Source of the DNA: Phytophthora quininea
Taxonomy: Eukaryota; Oomycota; Peronosporomycetes; Peronosporales; Peronosporaceae
Assembly: GCA_011947345.1 (NCBI GenBank)
Contig: JAAVTG010000051.1
Coordinates: 62,001 to 126,000, forward strand
Reading direction: 5' to 3'
DNA length: 64,000 nucleotides
Positions 1-11,513 of this stretch are shown piece by piece (position 1 is the first letter of the stretch; the number at the start of each line of letters is the position of its first letter). The translations under genes and the position numbers were made by a program. The notes below the pieces were generated by a model, which was not told where the DNA came from, searched no databases, and saw only the letters and a list, made by a program, of their open reading frames with translations.

Positions 1-1134
1 GTGACACATCGCCACGCGTTTGAGGCTGTCGACCGAATGCTACGGGACATTATGGACAACCCCAGGGAGCCTTTCGGCGGAAAGGTTTTTGTCCTCTCAG
101 GAGATTTCCGCCAGATCCTTCCTGTCGTGAAGAGAGGCACGCCTGCAGAAACGATCAACGCATGTATAAAGGAATCGCCTCTAAGGAGACACTTTTGCAG
201 GTTCGGTTAACGCAGAACATGCGCATTGGGAGCGAGGGGACAGGAGAAAGCGACGAGGATATCCTCTCTTTCTCTGATTTTGTGCTTGCCGTTGGTGAGG
301 GTCGGCACGAAAAACGTGCTGATCTTGGTAATGACTACATCAAGATTCCTGCTGATATGCTGATCCCGAATCCTCCCGTAGAAGACGACGAGGACGAGGA
401 AATAGCTCCGGGAGCAATACCAAGGGGTATGACCCGCATCCCTGACGCAATGTATGCCGACGTTGCGAATCCGAAGGTTGCGACGAATGAATATTTTGCC
501 AGCCGGACAGTTTTGACGACTACGAATGAGACGGTACGGAGAATCAACGAGGCAGTCGCAGCTCGACTTCCGGAGACAGCGCGGGAGTATTTGTCGGTGG
601 ACTCGGTGGAGGATGATGACGGAACGTTGTTCGAGCAGGAGTTTCTCCACTCGGTGAACATGAACGGGATTCCACCTCACACTACTGCTCAAGAAGGGCA
701 CCCCCATCATGATGCTGAGAAATCTGAATCCGGAACTTGGACCTTGGACCGTGCAACGGAGCGCGTCTACGAATCGTCGACTTGAAGGACCACGTCGTTA
801 GAGCAACAATTATGACTGGAGAACGAACAGGCCAAGAAGTACTCATCCCGAGAATTATGTTCGTGAGCGACGACGACAGCTCCGATTTCCCCTTCCGGCT
901 TCGACGAAAGCAGCTTTGCGTGCAACCAGCATTCGCCATGACGATTACAAGGCCCAAGGTCAGACGGTGTTAAACTTGGCGCCCCGTGCTTTTCCACATG
1001 GCCAGTTGTATGTGGCGTTGTCTCGCGGGACCTCCCGAAGTAAGTTCAAGGCATTGATCGATTATCCAGAGTCGGTAGATCTGGACGGAGCAGTGTACAC
1101 GAGAAACATCGTGCACAAGCAGATTTTTGATTAG
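1..1134 (+). pseudogene. Helitron PIF1-like helicase, C-terminal part, frameshifted
   Basis: Partial helicase of the RepHel protein, entering from the left edge. Visible motifs in order: GKVFVLSGDFRQILPVV (Walker B-like/motif III region), LTQNMR, a central insert, LRIVDL...IPRIMF, then PAFAMTI, KAQGQTVLN and PHGQLYVALSRGTSR (motifs V-VI), ending at IVHKQIFD with a stop at 1134. The reading moves between three frames near 190, about 700-740 and about 945. The first shift is repaired by one extra T in the TTTT run at 195-198. The function would be unwinding of the transposon strand during rolling-circle transposition. Because motif content is complete, the shifts may be sequence errors rather than decay. 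Confidence 0.85.
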
Positions 1135-1350
1135 GAATCGAGATTCATTCCTAGGCTAGATGTAGTAGCTTGCCACTTCGAGCTAGAACCTAGCTTTATT
1201 TTGGACAAATGGCACTTTTCATGTTTTTAAAATATTTTTAAGCCTGTACGTTTTAGATTGCACAACTAAGTAATTCGTGCGAAAAGCTAAATCATCCCGC
1301 CGAAGTGTAGCGAAGGCGGGTGGGCACAGCTGCATCCAACCATAACCCAC

Positions 1351-1377
1351 CGCCGCGTAGCGGCGACGCTCGGCTAG
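1351..1377 (+). other. Helitron 3' terminal hairpin and CTAG
   Basis: Six-base stem CGCCGC/GCGGCG with loop GTA (1351-1365), then 8 bases, then CTAG at 1374-1377 and T at 1378. A further hairpin, CCCGCC/GGCGGG, lies at 1296-1320. Hairpin plus CTRR plus T is the termination signal used by Helitron Rep. Confidence 0.85.
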
Positions 1378-1400
1378 TTTAATACGATATCAATGCGGGC

Positions 1401-2808
1401 AATATTGTTCACTGGAATACACTTTGCTTTAAAAAATCGTTGAGCGCGCAATTAGTAAGATTACAGAAGAGGTTCATATGGAATTGCTTGGATCAAACAA
1501 GAAAATGCTAGGCACAAAACTCTCGCCTTCACTCTTTACTCCTGTGAAGAATGGTGGACTTGGTTTGCAAAACATTGACTTGGCATTGCGTAAAACAAGA
1601 ATTAACCAAGCAGAGCAAGGGACCCAGTCCCCGGAGGACGAATTTACGATAGCTTGGCATGGTATGGCGCATCCAGACGAACCAAAACAACAGAATGCTG
1701 CAAGTCCAGACCTACAACAAGTAGCCAAAGGCAACGAATGCAGAGCAAAATGGCAAAAAAACAGGAACGTGAGAGTGCAGCAGCTAGGAAGACTAGAACT
1801 AAAAGAAGTCACAACATATATACTCCGATGCGCAGACTGGCAACAAGAATCGAAGGTGAGAGTCCAGAAAAACAAAAATAGTATTTGTTTTTGGATCAAC
1901 GGAGAGGCCATGAGATGTTACCTTAAGGAGGCTCCTGCACGGTAGAATTTTCCCGACTGGATGGACTATCTAGCTGAATCACCACGGTATGAAAATGCCA
2001 GCATTGTAGACGAAACAGGAAGGCCGCTGACAAGGGATCAGTTCCCTATATAAAAGTATAACACCAGTGAGTGGAGCAAAGCAACGCAAAGCCAAACACC
2101 AAAGAGAATTTGGGGTCATAACAACATTCTCACAGACTACCAGCGGTGGACAGTGTATAGGATAGCAACAAATTCTCTTAATGTGTACAGTGTATAAGGA
2201 AGGCAGATCAAGAGACAGAAAGTGCCCTTATACAGATTGCGGGAGGAGTAAGAGACAATTGACCATATAATGTGGAATTGCCCCCAAACCAAGAGCGGAT
2301 GAAAGAATTGGCTAGAGTTTGAATCGGACATACACTACAAGATGACGAGATAGAGGAATTATTACCGTACATAGCTGTGAGAACCAGTCCAACAACCCCA
2401 GTGGAGATACAAAGACACTCGATTGACAGGATTTCAACGTGGAGCATACATCATGAGACTGCAATGGAAAGATTGTAGATACTCTGGACGACCATCACCC
2501 AGTTCAGTCTGTGGCAACCCCGGAATACAATAGTTTTCGCACGGCTTGATGAAAATGAAGTCAAAATTCAGGACAGGATATGGGCAGCAGGAGATTTCCA
2601 AACTAGAGCTATAATAGCGCAACCGAAGATGAATAGCAATCGCTACGAAGAAAGTGTACCGTTAGATGAATGCTACACATTGATGAAAAGCACCCCGGTC
2701 GCAGAAAAACCGGCAACAATGCAAAGAAGGACACTGCAAGTAGTAGCATCATTAAGACTGGTGGAAGCTCAAAGAAGAACAGCGTGGGTATTAAACACAA
2801 AATGGGAT
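1401..2808 (+). pseudogene. LINE-A ORF2 C-terminal region (RT thumb and zinc-binding)
   Basis: Fragment of a LINE reverse transcriptase. Reading from 1401 gives the region just after the RT palm (LVRLQKRFIWN), then after a shift near 1475 the typical PVKNGGLGLQNIDLALRK block. Near 2245-2290 a zinc-binding C-terminus is seen (EETIDHIMWNCPQ, a zf-RVT-like motif), followed by a lysine/arginine-rich tail. Several stops and shifts are present. The longest open stretch is 1478-1945. It encodes no complete enzyme. The tail continues beyond LINE-B at 9114. Confidence 0.7.
2791..2808. repeat. Target-site duplication of LINE-B, left copy
   Basis: TTAAACACAAAATGGGAT, identical to 9096-9113. Bases on either side differ, so the duplication is exactly 18 bp. 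It is host LINE-A coding sequence. Confidence 0.95.
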
Positions 2809-2865
2809 AATCGTTTTTGCACGCTACCTGTCAAGACGAACCCTAACCCTCTTCTGAGAAGAACA

Positions 2866-4933
2866 ATGTCGTCGATGGTGGATCACCTGCTCTCGCAGCA
2901 GTACTCGCGCCTCGGTAAGCCGGACGCCTCGCTGCTATCGGAACCGCAACTGTCGGATGAAGATGCAGCACGTCTCGTAGAAGCGTACGAGCGCAATGAC
3001 TCTTCGGAATCAGACTATCTAGCGCTGGTAACGAAGACGCGCCCATTACGCCGCCGCCAACAGCCCACTCGGTGATAATCGACAGCGGAACTTACTGCTC
3101 CACTGTGGCGATGCCCATCGTCTTCAAGTCGTTTATTCAAGACCATGCCAATCCTGTAGTGAAAGAAACGCTGTCTCGACATGAAGTGGTTCTGGTGGAG
3201 AAAATATCCTCCGGAGTCCTCGTTCACGTCAGGTCGAGTGAGGCTGAACGAGAGCTTGTAGGCCAAGAGATTATGCTTCTCGGCCGCAAATTCAAAATCA
3301 AGCGTCGATCCCCATTCGTGAACAAGTTCTACCTGGACATTTTTGGAATCAGGTCGACGGAAATGGCCAACGCATTGTTCATGAGCTTCACAGCTCTTGG
3401 AGCAAGGCCTTTGTTCCTGACACCGAGAGATGTCAATCTGGAAGCTCAAGTAACGACGCCTACTTGGCGTTTCTACTTTGGCCAAGAACAACCCCCGCCA
3501 TGCTTAGTTGTGAGCGGTTTTGTGACGAATCAGTTGGTGTATGGGAGGAAGTTTTACCTAGCGCGCGGAAGACGCTCGCTAGCGCCTCCCCAACGAGCAA
3601 GTGGATTCAAACAATCCCCGTATGCCGTTAAACTGCCCGTTGCACCTGTCCAGCATCTTGCTACAGCTCATGCGAGTAAAGCAGCAAAAGCTGGTGAAAA
3701 GAGAGCTTCTCTCCCCACCGTGAATTGAAGGTGGCGTCAACTCCTCTGGCCCACCCGAAGAAGTCTTCCAAGCTCCAAGGTATCTTGAACCAGGAGGAAA
3801 CCTTGTGTGAAGACGAGGCCACGTTCGCCTCGCCGGGGATGCCGCGTCCTACTTGCCGTCAAAACCCAGAAGTTGATGAGTCGGAGAGGATGCAGATGGA
3901 CACAGAAATGGCGTCGGTATCCTGTGCCTCTAGCGCCTCTAGCGAGGACGATGTTGATATGGCCCGTCAGCTCGAGTCAGGCTTCAAACGAAATGAGCGC
4001 TCGTTCGCGGATAAAAATCCCTTTGACGCTTTGGAAACTCTGGATTGTGAATTTGAGGGCTTTGAACCAGACGTCCCGCAAGAGATGACGCCCGGAATAC
4101 TCATTGTGCCGAAGTTAACTGCCACCAAAGCTGCACCAGAGCCACTACCAACTAAAAGGCGCACTGCCAATCTGGAAAAACCGGTCAAGCCGACACTGGT
4201 GCCAGAAGAAACAATCCTAGTCTCCGCTGAAGAGACCTCCCTCGAGTCTCGAAGTGATCGCGTTGTCCAGAACATGCAGCATTTGGACCAAGTTCAAGAG
4301 TTAATGAAGACCTCCAAGAACATGGACAAGGTGCGTGAGTCGATGCGAACCTTCCCGACGGCGTGGTCCACGGTGGTTTGTAGTGATCTTGCTCAAGATG
4401 AACAGAAATTCAAGGAGATCACCGACATCCACCTGTTAAACCGCATCCTTGCTGCTAATATGGGAGCAGACAAGACAATGTCCTTTCATCAACGCGCGGT
4501 GGCGTCCCAATTACCGCTAGGAAAGACTCGCCAAAGCTACATGCAATTCCTAGGGACCGCAGTGGCTGGCAAACCGGCTCAAGTGAAGGACCAGTGGGAA
4601 ATACTGCGATTACTCAGCAGTTTCGAACTGCTTCTCATGAGCACTTGTCCGTTTGTCTTTGAATCTCAGGAATGGTTGAAATATCTGGCTGGACAATCTG
4701 ACCCTGTTATCCCAAACACGGAAGGACAATTCCTTTCGGATGCAACGATCCTTCACCTGCTAAGATCACGACTTGGGCACCTTTTGATGACCAAGCTTTG
4801 CGAGCTGGTGCCCACAAGTGTTATTCTGGCGAGCATTCAAGCATTGGGTGCCAATGATTTGTCGCCAAACGACCTGCCTATGGTCTCGTTGGAGTACCTA
4901 TCGCCCGAAATGAGGGCGGACACTGAGAACTAG
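2866..4933 (+). CDS. LINE-B ORF1 protein (Gag-like), frameshifted
   Basis: ORF1 of LINE-B, read in three overlapping segments: 2866-3075 (ATG at 2866), 3072-3728 and 3725-4933. Together this is nearly 690 residues. ORF1 proteins of LINEs bind the element RNA to form the ribonucleoprotein. The middle segment is basic and ends in a Ser/Ala/Lys-rich stretch. The last segment is acidic at first (DEDDVDMARQ-type stretches) and more hydrophobic and helical towards its end. I see no CCHC knuckle. The stop TAG at 4931-4933 is one base before the ATG of ORF2, a compact arrangement that suggests coupled translation. The product assignment rests on position in the element rather than a recognised domain. 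Confidence 0.65.
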
Positions 4934-4934
4934 G

Positions 4935-7900
4935 ATGACAGGACCGCCAGACATCGGACAATCCTGTAAAATATTGACATGGAATGTGCATGGAGTGAAA
5001 GATGGTGGACAAAATATCATCTCACCACACCTCAAGCACTACTACTTTTCTTGTATACAAGAAACTAGATTCAAAGACCAACACCAAGCCAAGCGATTCA
5101 GCTATCTGGTGAACCAACATTTCAGCGGTCGAGTATTTATGTCTGACAAGAACGGGGCTGCAAAAGGACCTCCTTCCCAAGAAGTGGTGGAGTAGCGACG
5201 ATTGTAAATGGTTCCTGTCCAGGTGTCGAGACCGCAAGCGTAGTTACTTCTAAAACCATCCCAAATCGGTATTTACTTGTGAAGCTACGCTTTGGGGACC
5301 AAGTATGTTATATTCATAACATATATGCACCGAACGACGCAGCATCCAGAAAAGCTCTGTTTGAACGTCTTCCTGTTGATTTTGACGACGACGTGATTCA
5401 TATTGTGTGTGGTGATTTTAATCTGGCAATTGAGCCAGAAGTGGATTCGCTAATGGCTGACCGGCGTCCAGACTCTAGTGTGCCTGCGCTACGAAACTGG
5501 TTGGTGGAGATCAACGTAGTAGACGCTTGGCGCCTTCACCACCCAAACGAGAAATTGTTTTCTGGACCACGACCTCGACGAAATCGATTAGATTATATTT
5601 TCGCTTCTGACATGTTGGTATCGACATGTTATCAAGATGCTGCGTATGAAACATGGGATGAAAGCGACCACAAGGCTCACAATGTTGAACTCACATCCTG
5701 GCACCATCCTACCGGGCCAGGATTTTGGAGACTTTCCGATTGGCTGCTTCGCATCCCTGAACTTCGAGCCGATATTCAGAAGGAGGCACGAATTTTACTT
5801 ACCGTATTGGAGACATCAGCAAATCCAGGTATTGTGTGGAAATCCTGGAAACAACGAATGAAGGCGTACCTCAAAAGTGCCAACGAGACTTGACGTCAAG
5901 TGTAGCATCCGAGCTGGTTGCGGCTCGCCAACATTTGGAAGAATGTGCAGCTGCAAGTGCCTTAGCAAACGATAATGAATGCGCTACTCTTGATTTATAC
6001 TTTGCGAAGCAAAGATACAAAGAGTGCAAGGAAGAGTGGTCAGAGTTTCAACGTGGAGTTGGATTCGAGCAACTTGTAACTGAAACGGAACAAAGCTCAT
6101 CGTTCTTTTTCCGAGCCCCGCGATATGAATTACGTAACACACCTTTTCAATCGATCAAACGGGAAGACGGCTCCGTATCGACTGATCCTGCTGAAATTAC
6201 GCAGGGCTTCCAAAAACATTGGGGTGAGATTTTCGGAGACACAAAATACAACAAGAATGATTACCAACTAGATGAACCAGCACAGCACCGTCTACTAGAA
6301 TCGATCGACAGGACTTTAACCCCTGAAGCTGCAGATGGACTCGAAAGCGACTTATCAAGCGACGAATTCTCTGCAGCAATTCGATCGATGAAAAACCATT
6401 CTGCTCCTGGCCCAGATGGGTTTACTTCGGCATTCTATCATATCGACCCAGACTTGTTTGGGAATATTTTACGGATCGTGTTTTGCTATCAACTTGAGAG
6501 AGGCGAGCTGCTACCACATCAAAGATACTCATCAGTTGCATTGTTGTTCAAAAAGGAGATCGAGCGGACCCCGGAAACTTCCGGCCAATTACGTTGATTC
6601 CAGTTGAAGTAAAGATTTTATCACGAGTCCTGACCGATAGGCTGAGGCCGTTCATGGCTTCCTTAGTGCACCCGGATCAGAAAGGATTTATCCCCGGAAG
6701 ATCTATTCATCAACAAGTCATGTTAGTACACGACCTCCAACATTTGGTGACCTGTGAACACAGGCAAGGAGTTGCAGCCTTCCTTGACTTCGCGAAGGCA
6801 TATGACCGCGTTAATCGAAATTACCTTTTCAAAGTGATGGAGCGTCAACGTTTTGGAAAGCGGTTCCTCTCGTGGATCAACTTGCTATACAAAGGATCAA
6901 AGTGTTCGCTAATGATAAATGGTTGGGCGCAAGATGCGCTGGAGCCATCCCGAGGTGTTAAGCAAGGTGACCCCCTTTCACCCTTTCTTTTGCGCTGACA
7001 CTTGAACCCCTGGGAAATTTGCTTCGAGAGAAACGAGAGCTTGGTGTTCGAGTTGACGACACGCTCTCGATTCCAGTAGCATTTTTGCAGATGACACAGT
7101 GCTATTCGCCAATGATGCTTCTTCTCTCAAAATGAACTGCATCTCGTTGACTGCTACTGCGCGGGATCAGGAGCTAAACTCAACCACTCCAAGAGCGTAA
7201 TAATGAGTCTCAATAATCATCGAAAGCCTCCCATTCTTGAACCACTACGATCGCTGAGGAAAGGTGACACCGTCAAGTACCTTGGTCTACCATTTGGTAA
7301 TCTCGACACTTCGACCGAGTTAGCCAAACAATTAGATCACAAGCTGATGACAAGACTTCAACTTTGGAAAGGGCGAGCTCGAACACTCGTGGGAAGGCGA
7401 CTAATTGTTCAAGCTATCGTACTGTCGACGATATGGTATTTTACGACGACGACTGTTATTCCCACTAGGTATATCAAACGATGGCAAAGCGCCGTAAAAA
7501 CGTTCATACTCTACAACCGGGTGGGAGCTAGTCGTGGAGGTATTAACATCGTTCCCACTTCATTTGCCATACAAGCACGGCAAGACGATGGAATTGGGGT
7601 ACCAGAGATTATGTCCTGCATCCGGAGACAACGTTTTCTCTTCCTTCAAAAATTTGTCAAAGTCCTCGCTTGTCATAATGAAAACGACGAAACAGTGTGG
7701 TATAGACCCATAGCAGAATTACTACGACACCGATATGGGGAATTTGTACGTCCGTGGTCGGGAGAGTTTTTGCTACAAAATCCACCTGAACCTCCTGGAT
7801 GGAAAGCAACAATGCTCCCGTTATGGTGGCGTAAACTACTGCAAGATTGGAGACGCGTAAAATGGCCAAGCAAGTACTCATTACGATACACTAGAATGAA

Positions 7901-9019
7901 GACACTCCAAAACTCGTTATTCAGCCCAATATGGTGGAATGCATCGACAAATTTCCAGGTGTGGCGCAGACAAGATGCTCATCGCGCACCACTGGGAACA
8001 GGACCCGTCAAATTCCGGTGCCTCTGTAAAGAGCTTGCTTCAAAAGGCAAATGGTGTATAGCAGACTTTCTAGATACTTCCCATCGATGGCCAACCCTCA
8101 TGGTGTTTTTCAGGGGGTATCTACCGAGCTACGTCCAATTCTGGGGTCCAGGGTTGCACTGACGGATATCGCCCAGCTTTATCGACAGCTAACCCAGGTG
8201 TTTGAACGGGTATTGCCACACCCAGAGACAGGTGGAATAAGCGTGGCAACGCGAGGTGCAATGCCGCCGACATTGGGACTGACAGTCGGAAAAACATCTC
8301 GGTTCTTCCCAAATCTAAAATCCCAAGACTGGGACAAATTGTTGCGGCCTGATAGATGCGTGCAACCACACCCCATGAAAGTGCTTGGCTGTCCGCAACG
8401 ACAGATCCATACAACGTTACAACAGATACTCGCCCTCCGCCAGTTTCTGGTTCCTGTTGTCCACGATGTGATGCTGAGAATGTTCTTTGGAGACCTCATT
8501 GTCGGATCAAGGCTGTTCTTCCTCAAGTCGTTAAATCCTACGATTCAACAGTGTGTGAGACGATCATGTGCTGCGATAGAAACAGTAGAGCACTGTTTCT
8601 TCTCGTGCCCAGCTCTGACGCAAATGTGGACCCCATTGTGGTCCCCATGGCACAAGGCTTTCGCGACGGAGTTGGATTGGCGATTGCTAATTTTTCCTAG
8701 ACCACGAGACCTGAAAAGGGAGTGGAGGCAGAACCAAAAGGTGGTCCTGCTACTGTGGCGAATCCACACTGCGATCGCGTTCCATGCTACGTGGAGATTG
8801 AGAAACGACATACTATTCCGTGAAACTACAGCTGAAATACCAAGCGTCCAAAATGTGATGTCCTCTTTTCGACGACACTGTCTGTTCATCAATCACCATT
8901 CAGCGGAGCTTGGGATTGACGACAAAATTGTAACCTCAGTTCTGGAGAAGTTAGGCTTTGACCCACCTGCGCCGCGAAACACACTACCAGCAAGTCACGT
9001 TTGGATTCCACGAAACTAA
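4935..9019 (+). CDS. LINE-B ORF2: endonuclease-reverse transcriptase, apparent frameshifts
   Basis: Target-primed reverse transcription enzyme. The N-terminal exonuclease-endonuclease-phosphatase fold is complete: LTWNVHGV, QETRF, IYAPND, GDFN, RLDYIF and the catalytic SDH (about 4965-5680). The RT follows: NHSAPGPDGF, GFIPGRSI, FLDFAKAYDRV (catalytic Asp near 6790), GVKQGDPLSPF, and FADDTVLF near 7085. A zinc-binding tail, AIETVEHCFFSCPAL, lies near 8575-8620. The frame changes near 5160, 5850, 6555, 6990, 7085 and 8100; at least four of these are cured by one extra base in a homopolymer (A4 near 5160, G2 near 6555, T4 near 6990, T5 near 7085). All catalytic motifs are present, so this ORF2 may be intact in the real genome. 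Confidence 0.88.
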
Positions 9020-9095
9020 GCAGCAGAACGACTAAGTAGTATACGATCGTAGCTAGAAAAACGGTTTATCCGACTGGTTAATCAACTTAAATTTC

Positions 9096-9113
9096 TTAAA
9101 CACAAAATGGGAT
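9096..9113. repeat. Target-site duplication of LINE-B, right copy
   Basis: Second copy of the 18-bp duplication, identical to 2791-2808. Immediately after it the reading of LINE-A resumes. Confidence 0.95.
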
Positions 9114-9630
9114 GGAATAAACCCGGTAGTTCAGCAAGCAGGAATCGCGACACTCATGATGGAAGTGTTGACAAAAGAAGCATTACATGCAATAGTAACA
9201 GGAGCACTGGAGCAGAGTATTGCTGATAGTCTGTACTCATCGATTAATCTTCATATTGCTGCAATGGAAAACAATCCCTAAACCAAAGTCGAAGGAACAA
9301 CAGTAAAACGATCGGTAACCCGGAATATCTACAAGCTTCGAGGATATCAATGGAAGAAGGTAGCAATTCGAAAACTTGCTACGGCACGATATCTACTGAG
9401 AAAGAGGGAGCACCTGGAGTATTGCAGGTGAACAGCTACAATGATCTCCAAACAAGGTGCACGCTACAGCGGAAAATACTACTTGAGGACAACAACATGA
9501 CACCACCGGCAAAAAAATTGGCAAAAAGACCAACAAGAACAATAATGGAAACAATTCAAGAATATTACGAGACTATCGTTAGAGCTGAAAGCACAACCTA
9601 AATAGACCCCCCAAAAAAAAAAAACAATAA
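9114..9630 (+). mobile_element. LINE-A, right part with poly-A end
   Basis: Continuation of LINE-A after the LINE-B insertion: a Gln/Lys/Arg-rich tail with stops (open 9350-9601), then a C6A12 tract around 9606-9623 as the retrotransposon tail. The tail abuts the truncated end of an ankyrin-repeat gene on the other strand, so LINE-A itself appears to have inserted in or next to that gene. Confidence 0.65.
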
Positions 9631-9634
9631 TGCA

Positions 9635-10635
9635 TCAATACGGCATCCCATTTTTGCATTGCATGTTCACATCAGCCCTAAGCTCCGTCACCAAACACCT
9701 CACGACATTCACACTCGCGTTTATACTCTGACAGTACCCCATCAACGCAGTCATCCCATCCTTGTATCAAACGTTCACATCTGCGCAACTGTCGGTCACC
9801 AAACACCGCACAATGTCTGCGCCAAACTCCGTCACCATACACCTGATGTCTTCGGGTTCGTTTGACTGTTGGCAATAATACATCAACGGACTCCGTCCAA
9901 AGTCATCTGCAGCGTTCACGTCCGCGCCCAACTCTGTCACCAGCCACCGCACAATGTCCACACGGGCGACTCGATTCTGGCAGAAATGCAGCAACGGAGT
10001 GAGCTCGCGGTTGTCTCGAGCGTTCACATCTGCGCCAAACGCCAACACCAGACACCTCAACACATCCACACTTACGTGTTTGTTCTTGCAATAATACATC
10101 AACGGACTGATTTCGTCTTCACCTTGAGAATGTACGTCCGCACGTCGGTCCGTCACCAGCCACCTCAAAAGCTCTACGGTACCTTCCCACACTTGCACAA
10201 CTGCATCACTGGCGTCGAGCCACCTCCAGCTTTCACATTTGCATCAATCTCTACGATCCACTTCATCAATCCGTAGTGACCATTCCTGGTCGCAAATGCA
10301 AGAGCTGTCCACCTCCTCCATCCCAAACCAACTTGCTTCAAGCAATCGCTGCTCTTGTCCACAAGCAGTTTGGCCACCTCCAAATGGCCCTCACTAGCTC
10401 CAAACATCAACGCTGTCCAGTCGTCTCTGTCCTTCGTCTCCCCATTGGCTCCTCTCTTCAATAAGAACACCACCACTTCCACGTTCCCGATGCAGCTTGC
10501 TAGCATCTGCGGCGTCCACTTGTGTACGTCATCCGAGGATTCAATCGACACACCCTCCGTGTCCACCAAACGCCACACTGAAAGCAGGTCACCTTTCTCG
10601 CAGGCTTCTCGCAGCTCTAGCTCCTTGTTGGTCAT
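9635..10635 (-). pseudogene. Ankyrin-repeat protein, broken at its 3' end
   Basis: Ankyrin-repeat protein of unknown partner. The start chosen is the ATG at 10635 (MTNKELELREACEKGDL); an in-frame upstream ATG at 10752 is less likely. About seven repeats are seen, first of the ordinary type (DDWTALMFGASEGHLEVAKLL), then of a longer oomycete type (DVNARDNRELTPLLHFCQN, VDIVRWLVTELGADV). One frameshift at 10174-10198 separates the halves and could be cured by one extra C. An in-frame TGA lies at 9767-9769, beyond which repeat sequence continues (DGMTALMGYCQ) until 9635. The next motif (LMHYC) runs in another frame into the LINE-A poly-A tract. The gene is therefore cut off by LINE-A and is probably dead. 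Confidence 0.7.
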
Positions 10636-11513
10636 GCGCTCAGTCACTTCACTTACTCCCTCCCTGGCAGATCGATGAATGCCGCAACAGTTCCCTCCTG
10701 CTGCTGCTGTGTACCCACTGACGCGAGCCCTACACTGATGATTTACGTTCAACGCAACACGCGGTCGGAGTCGCTAGAAACACTCGAGACGGTGCTTCGT
10801 GCGAGCACCTTGCTGCAGGACGGCTCCCTCCATCTTGAGCCTCAGCTCTTCATTGTTGCCACCACCAGCCTGGTGACCAGTTGCTAACTGAGCTAAACTT
10901 TAACAAAAGTAAATGCTCACAGTAACGGTCGCCTAAGCTGAAAAGCTCTTGGAGACGCTATCATATGGTGTCTACCAAGGTGGGCGTTTTGCGGTCGGTT
11001 CGTATCCACCGGGTCAGCAAGAAGCTGCTTTGGAAATGCCATCGCAAAGCCCTGCACATTTACTGCGAGCTGACGATCAACAAACGAAAGGGCTGAGCCG
11101 TGTGAAGAGTACCGTCGCCACCACCAGGAAAAATACTGATCGGAGCCCGAAGCGAGCTTTCGACAGTGGTTTGAGCAGCAACCGCGTGTTACCGGCATTG
11201 CGGCTGAAACGATAGACTGAGCCTTATCTTCACGCCCAGTACGGCGGTGGAGAATTCACCTCGTCATGGACTACAGTACAGTCGTGGCAAATCGGATGCT
11301 ACGGAGTGCTCTGTTTCCGAGATGGTTCCTGCCAAAGGTGTGCAAATACCTTGAATACCTTTGTTTTCCTGTGATGAATGTGCTGGAGCTTACTCGTGGT
11401 GCTTTGGCTGGCCAGGATTCTGATGAACAAGGCGCATCTCCGAAGAATTTTGGCTGATTTCGGCTGGGTTGGATTTGTCATTTGGCAACATTTCAACTGA
11501 AGCAGATGTTGAA
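10636..11513. other. Intergenic, no supported gene
   Basis: About 880 bp between the divergent ankyrin and M96-like genes. Short ORFs (for example 11266-11457 +) look like chance or decayed upstream sequence. No clear core promoter could be assigned. Confidence 0.4.

Larger units (their letters stand above)
1..1377 (+). mobile_element. Helitron, 3' portion
   Basis: The right-hand end of a rolling-circle Helitron; its Rep domain and 5' end lie outside the window. It is recognised by the C-terminal part of a PIF1-type helicase followed, about 240 bp later, by a GC-rich hairpin and the terminal tetranucleotide CTAG followed by T, the classical Helitron 3' end. The sequence beyond the end is coding-like LINE sequence (LINE-A), so the Helitron was inserted in that LINE. 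Confidence 0.85.
1378..2808 (+). mobile_element. LINE-A (non-LTR retrotransposon), 3' half, left part
   Basis: Decayed non-LTR retrotransposon. Its 5' part was replaced by the Helitron at 1377, and it is interrupted at 2808 by LINE-B, resuming at 9114. Coding similarity runs straight up to the Helitron terminus (reading from 1401), so the Helitron landed inside the LINE ORF2. Confidence 0.75.
2809..9095 (+). mobile_element. LINE-B, full-length non-LTR retrotransposon
   Basis: A 6287-bp LINE with ORF1 and an ORF2 containing endonuclease, reverse transcriptase and zinc-binding C-terminus, flanked by a perfect 18-bp target-site duplication. There is no poly-A at the 3' end (it ends ...AACTTAAATTTC). 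The perfect duplication and intact motifs mark a recent insertion, younger than LINE-A in which it sits. Similar ORF2 C-terminal sequence recurs at 29.8 kb. Confidence 0.92.

Noticed and set aside
207..710. Long minus-strand ORF opposite the Helitron helicase
   Set aside because: It mirrors the coding strand; the plus strand carries helicase motifs.
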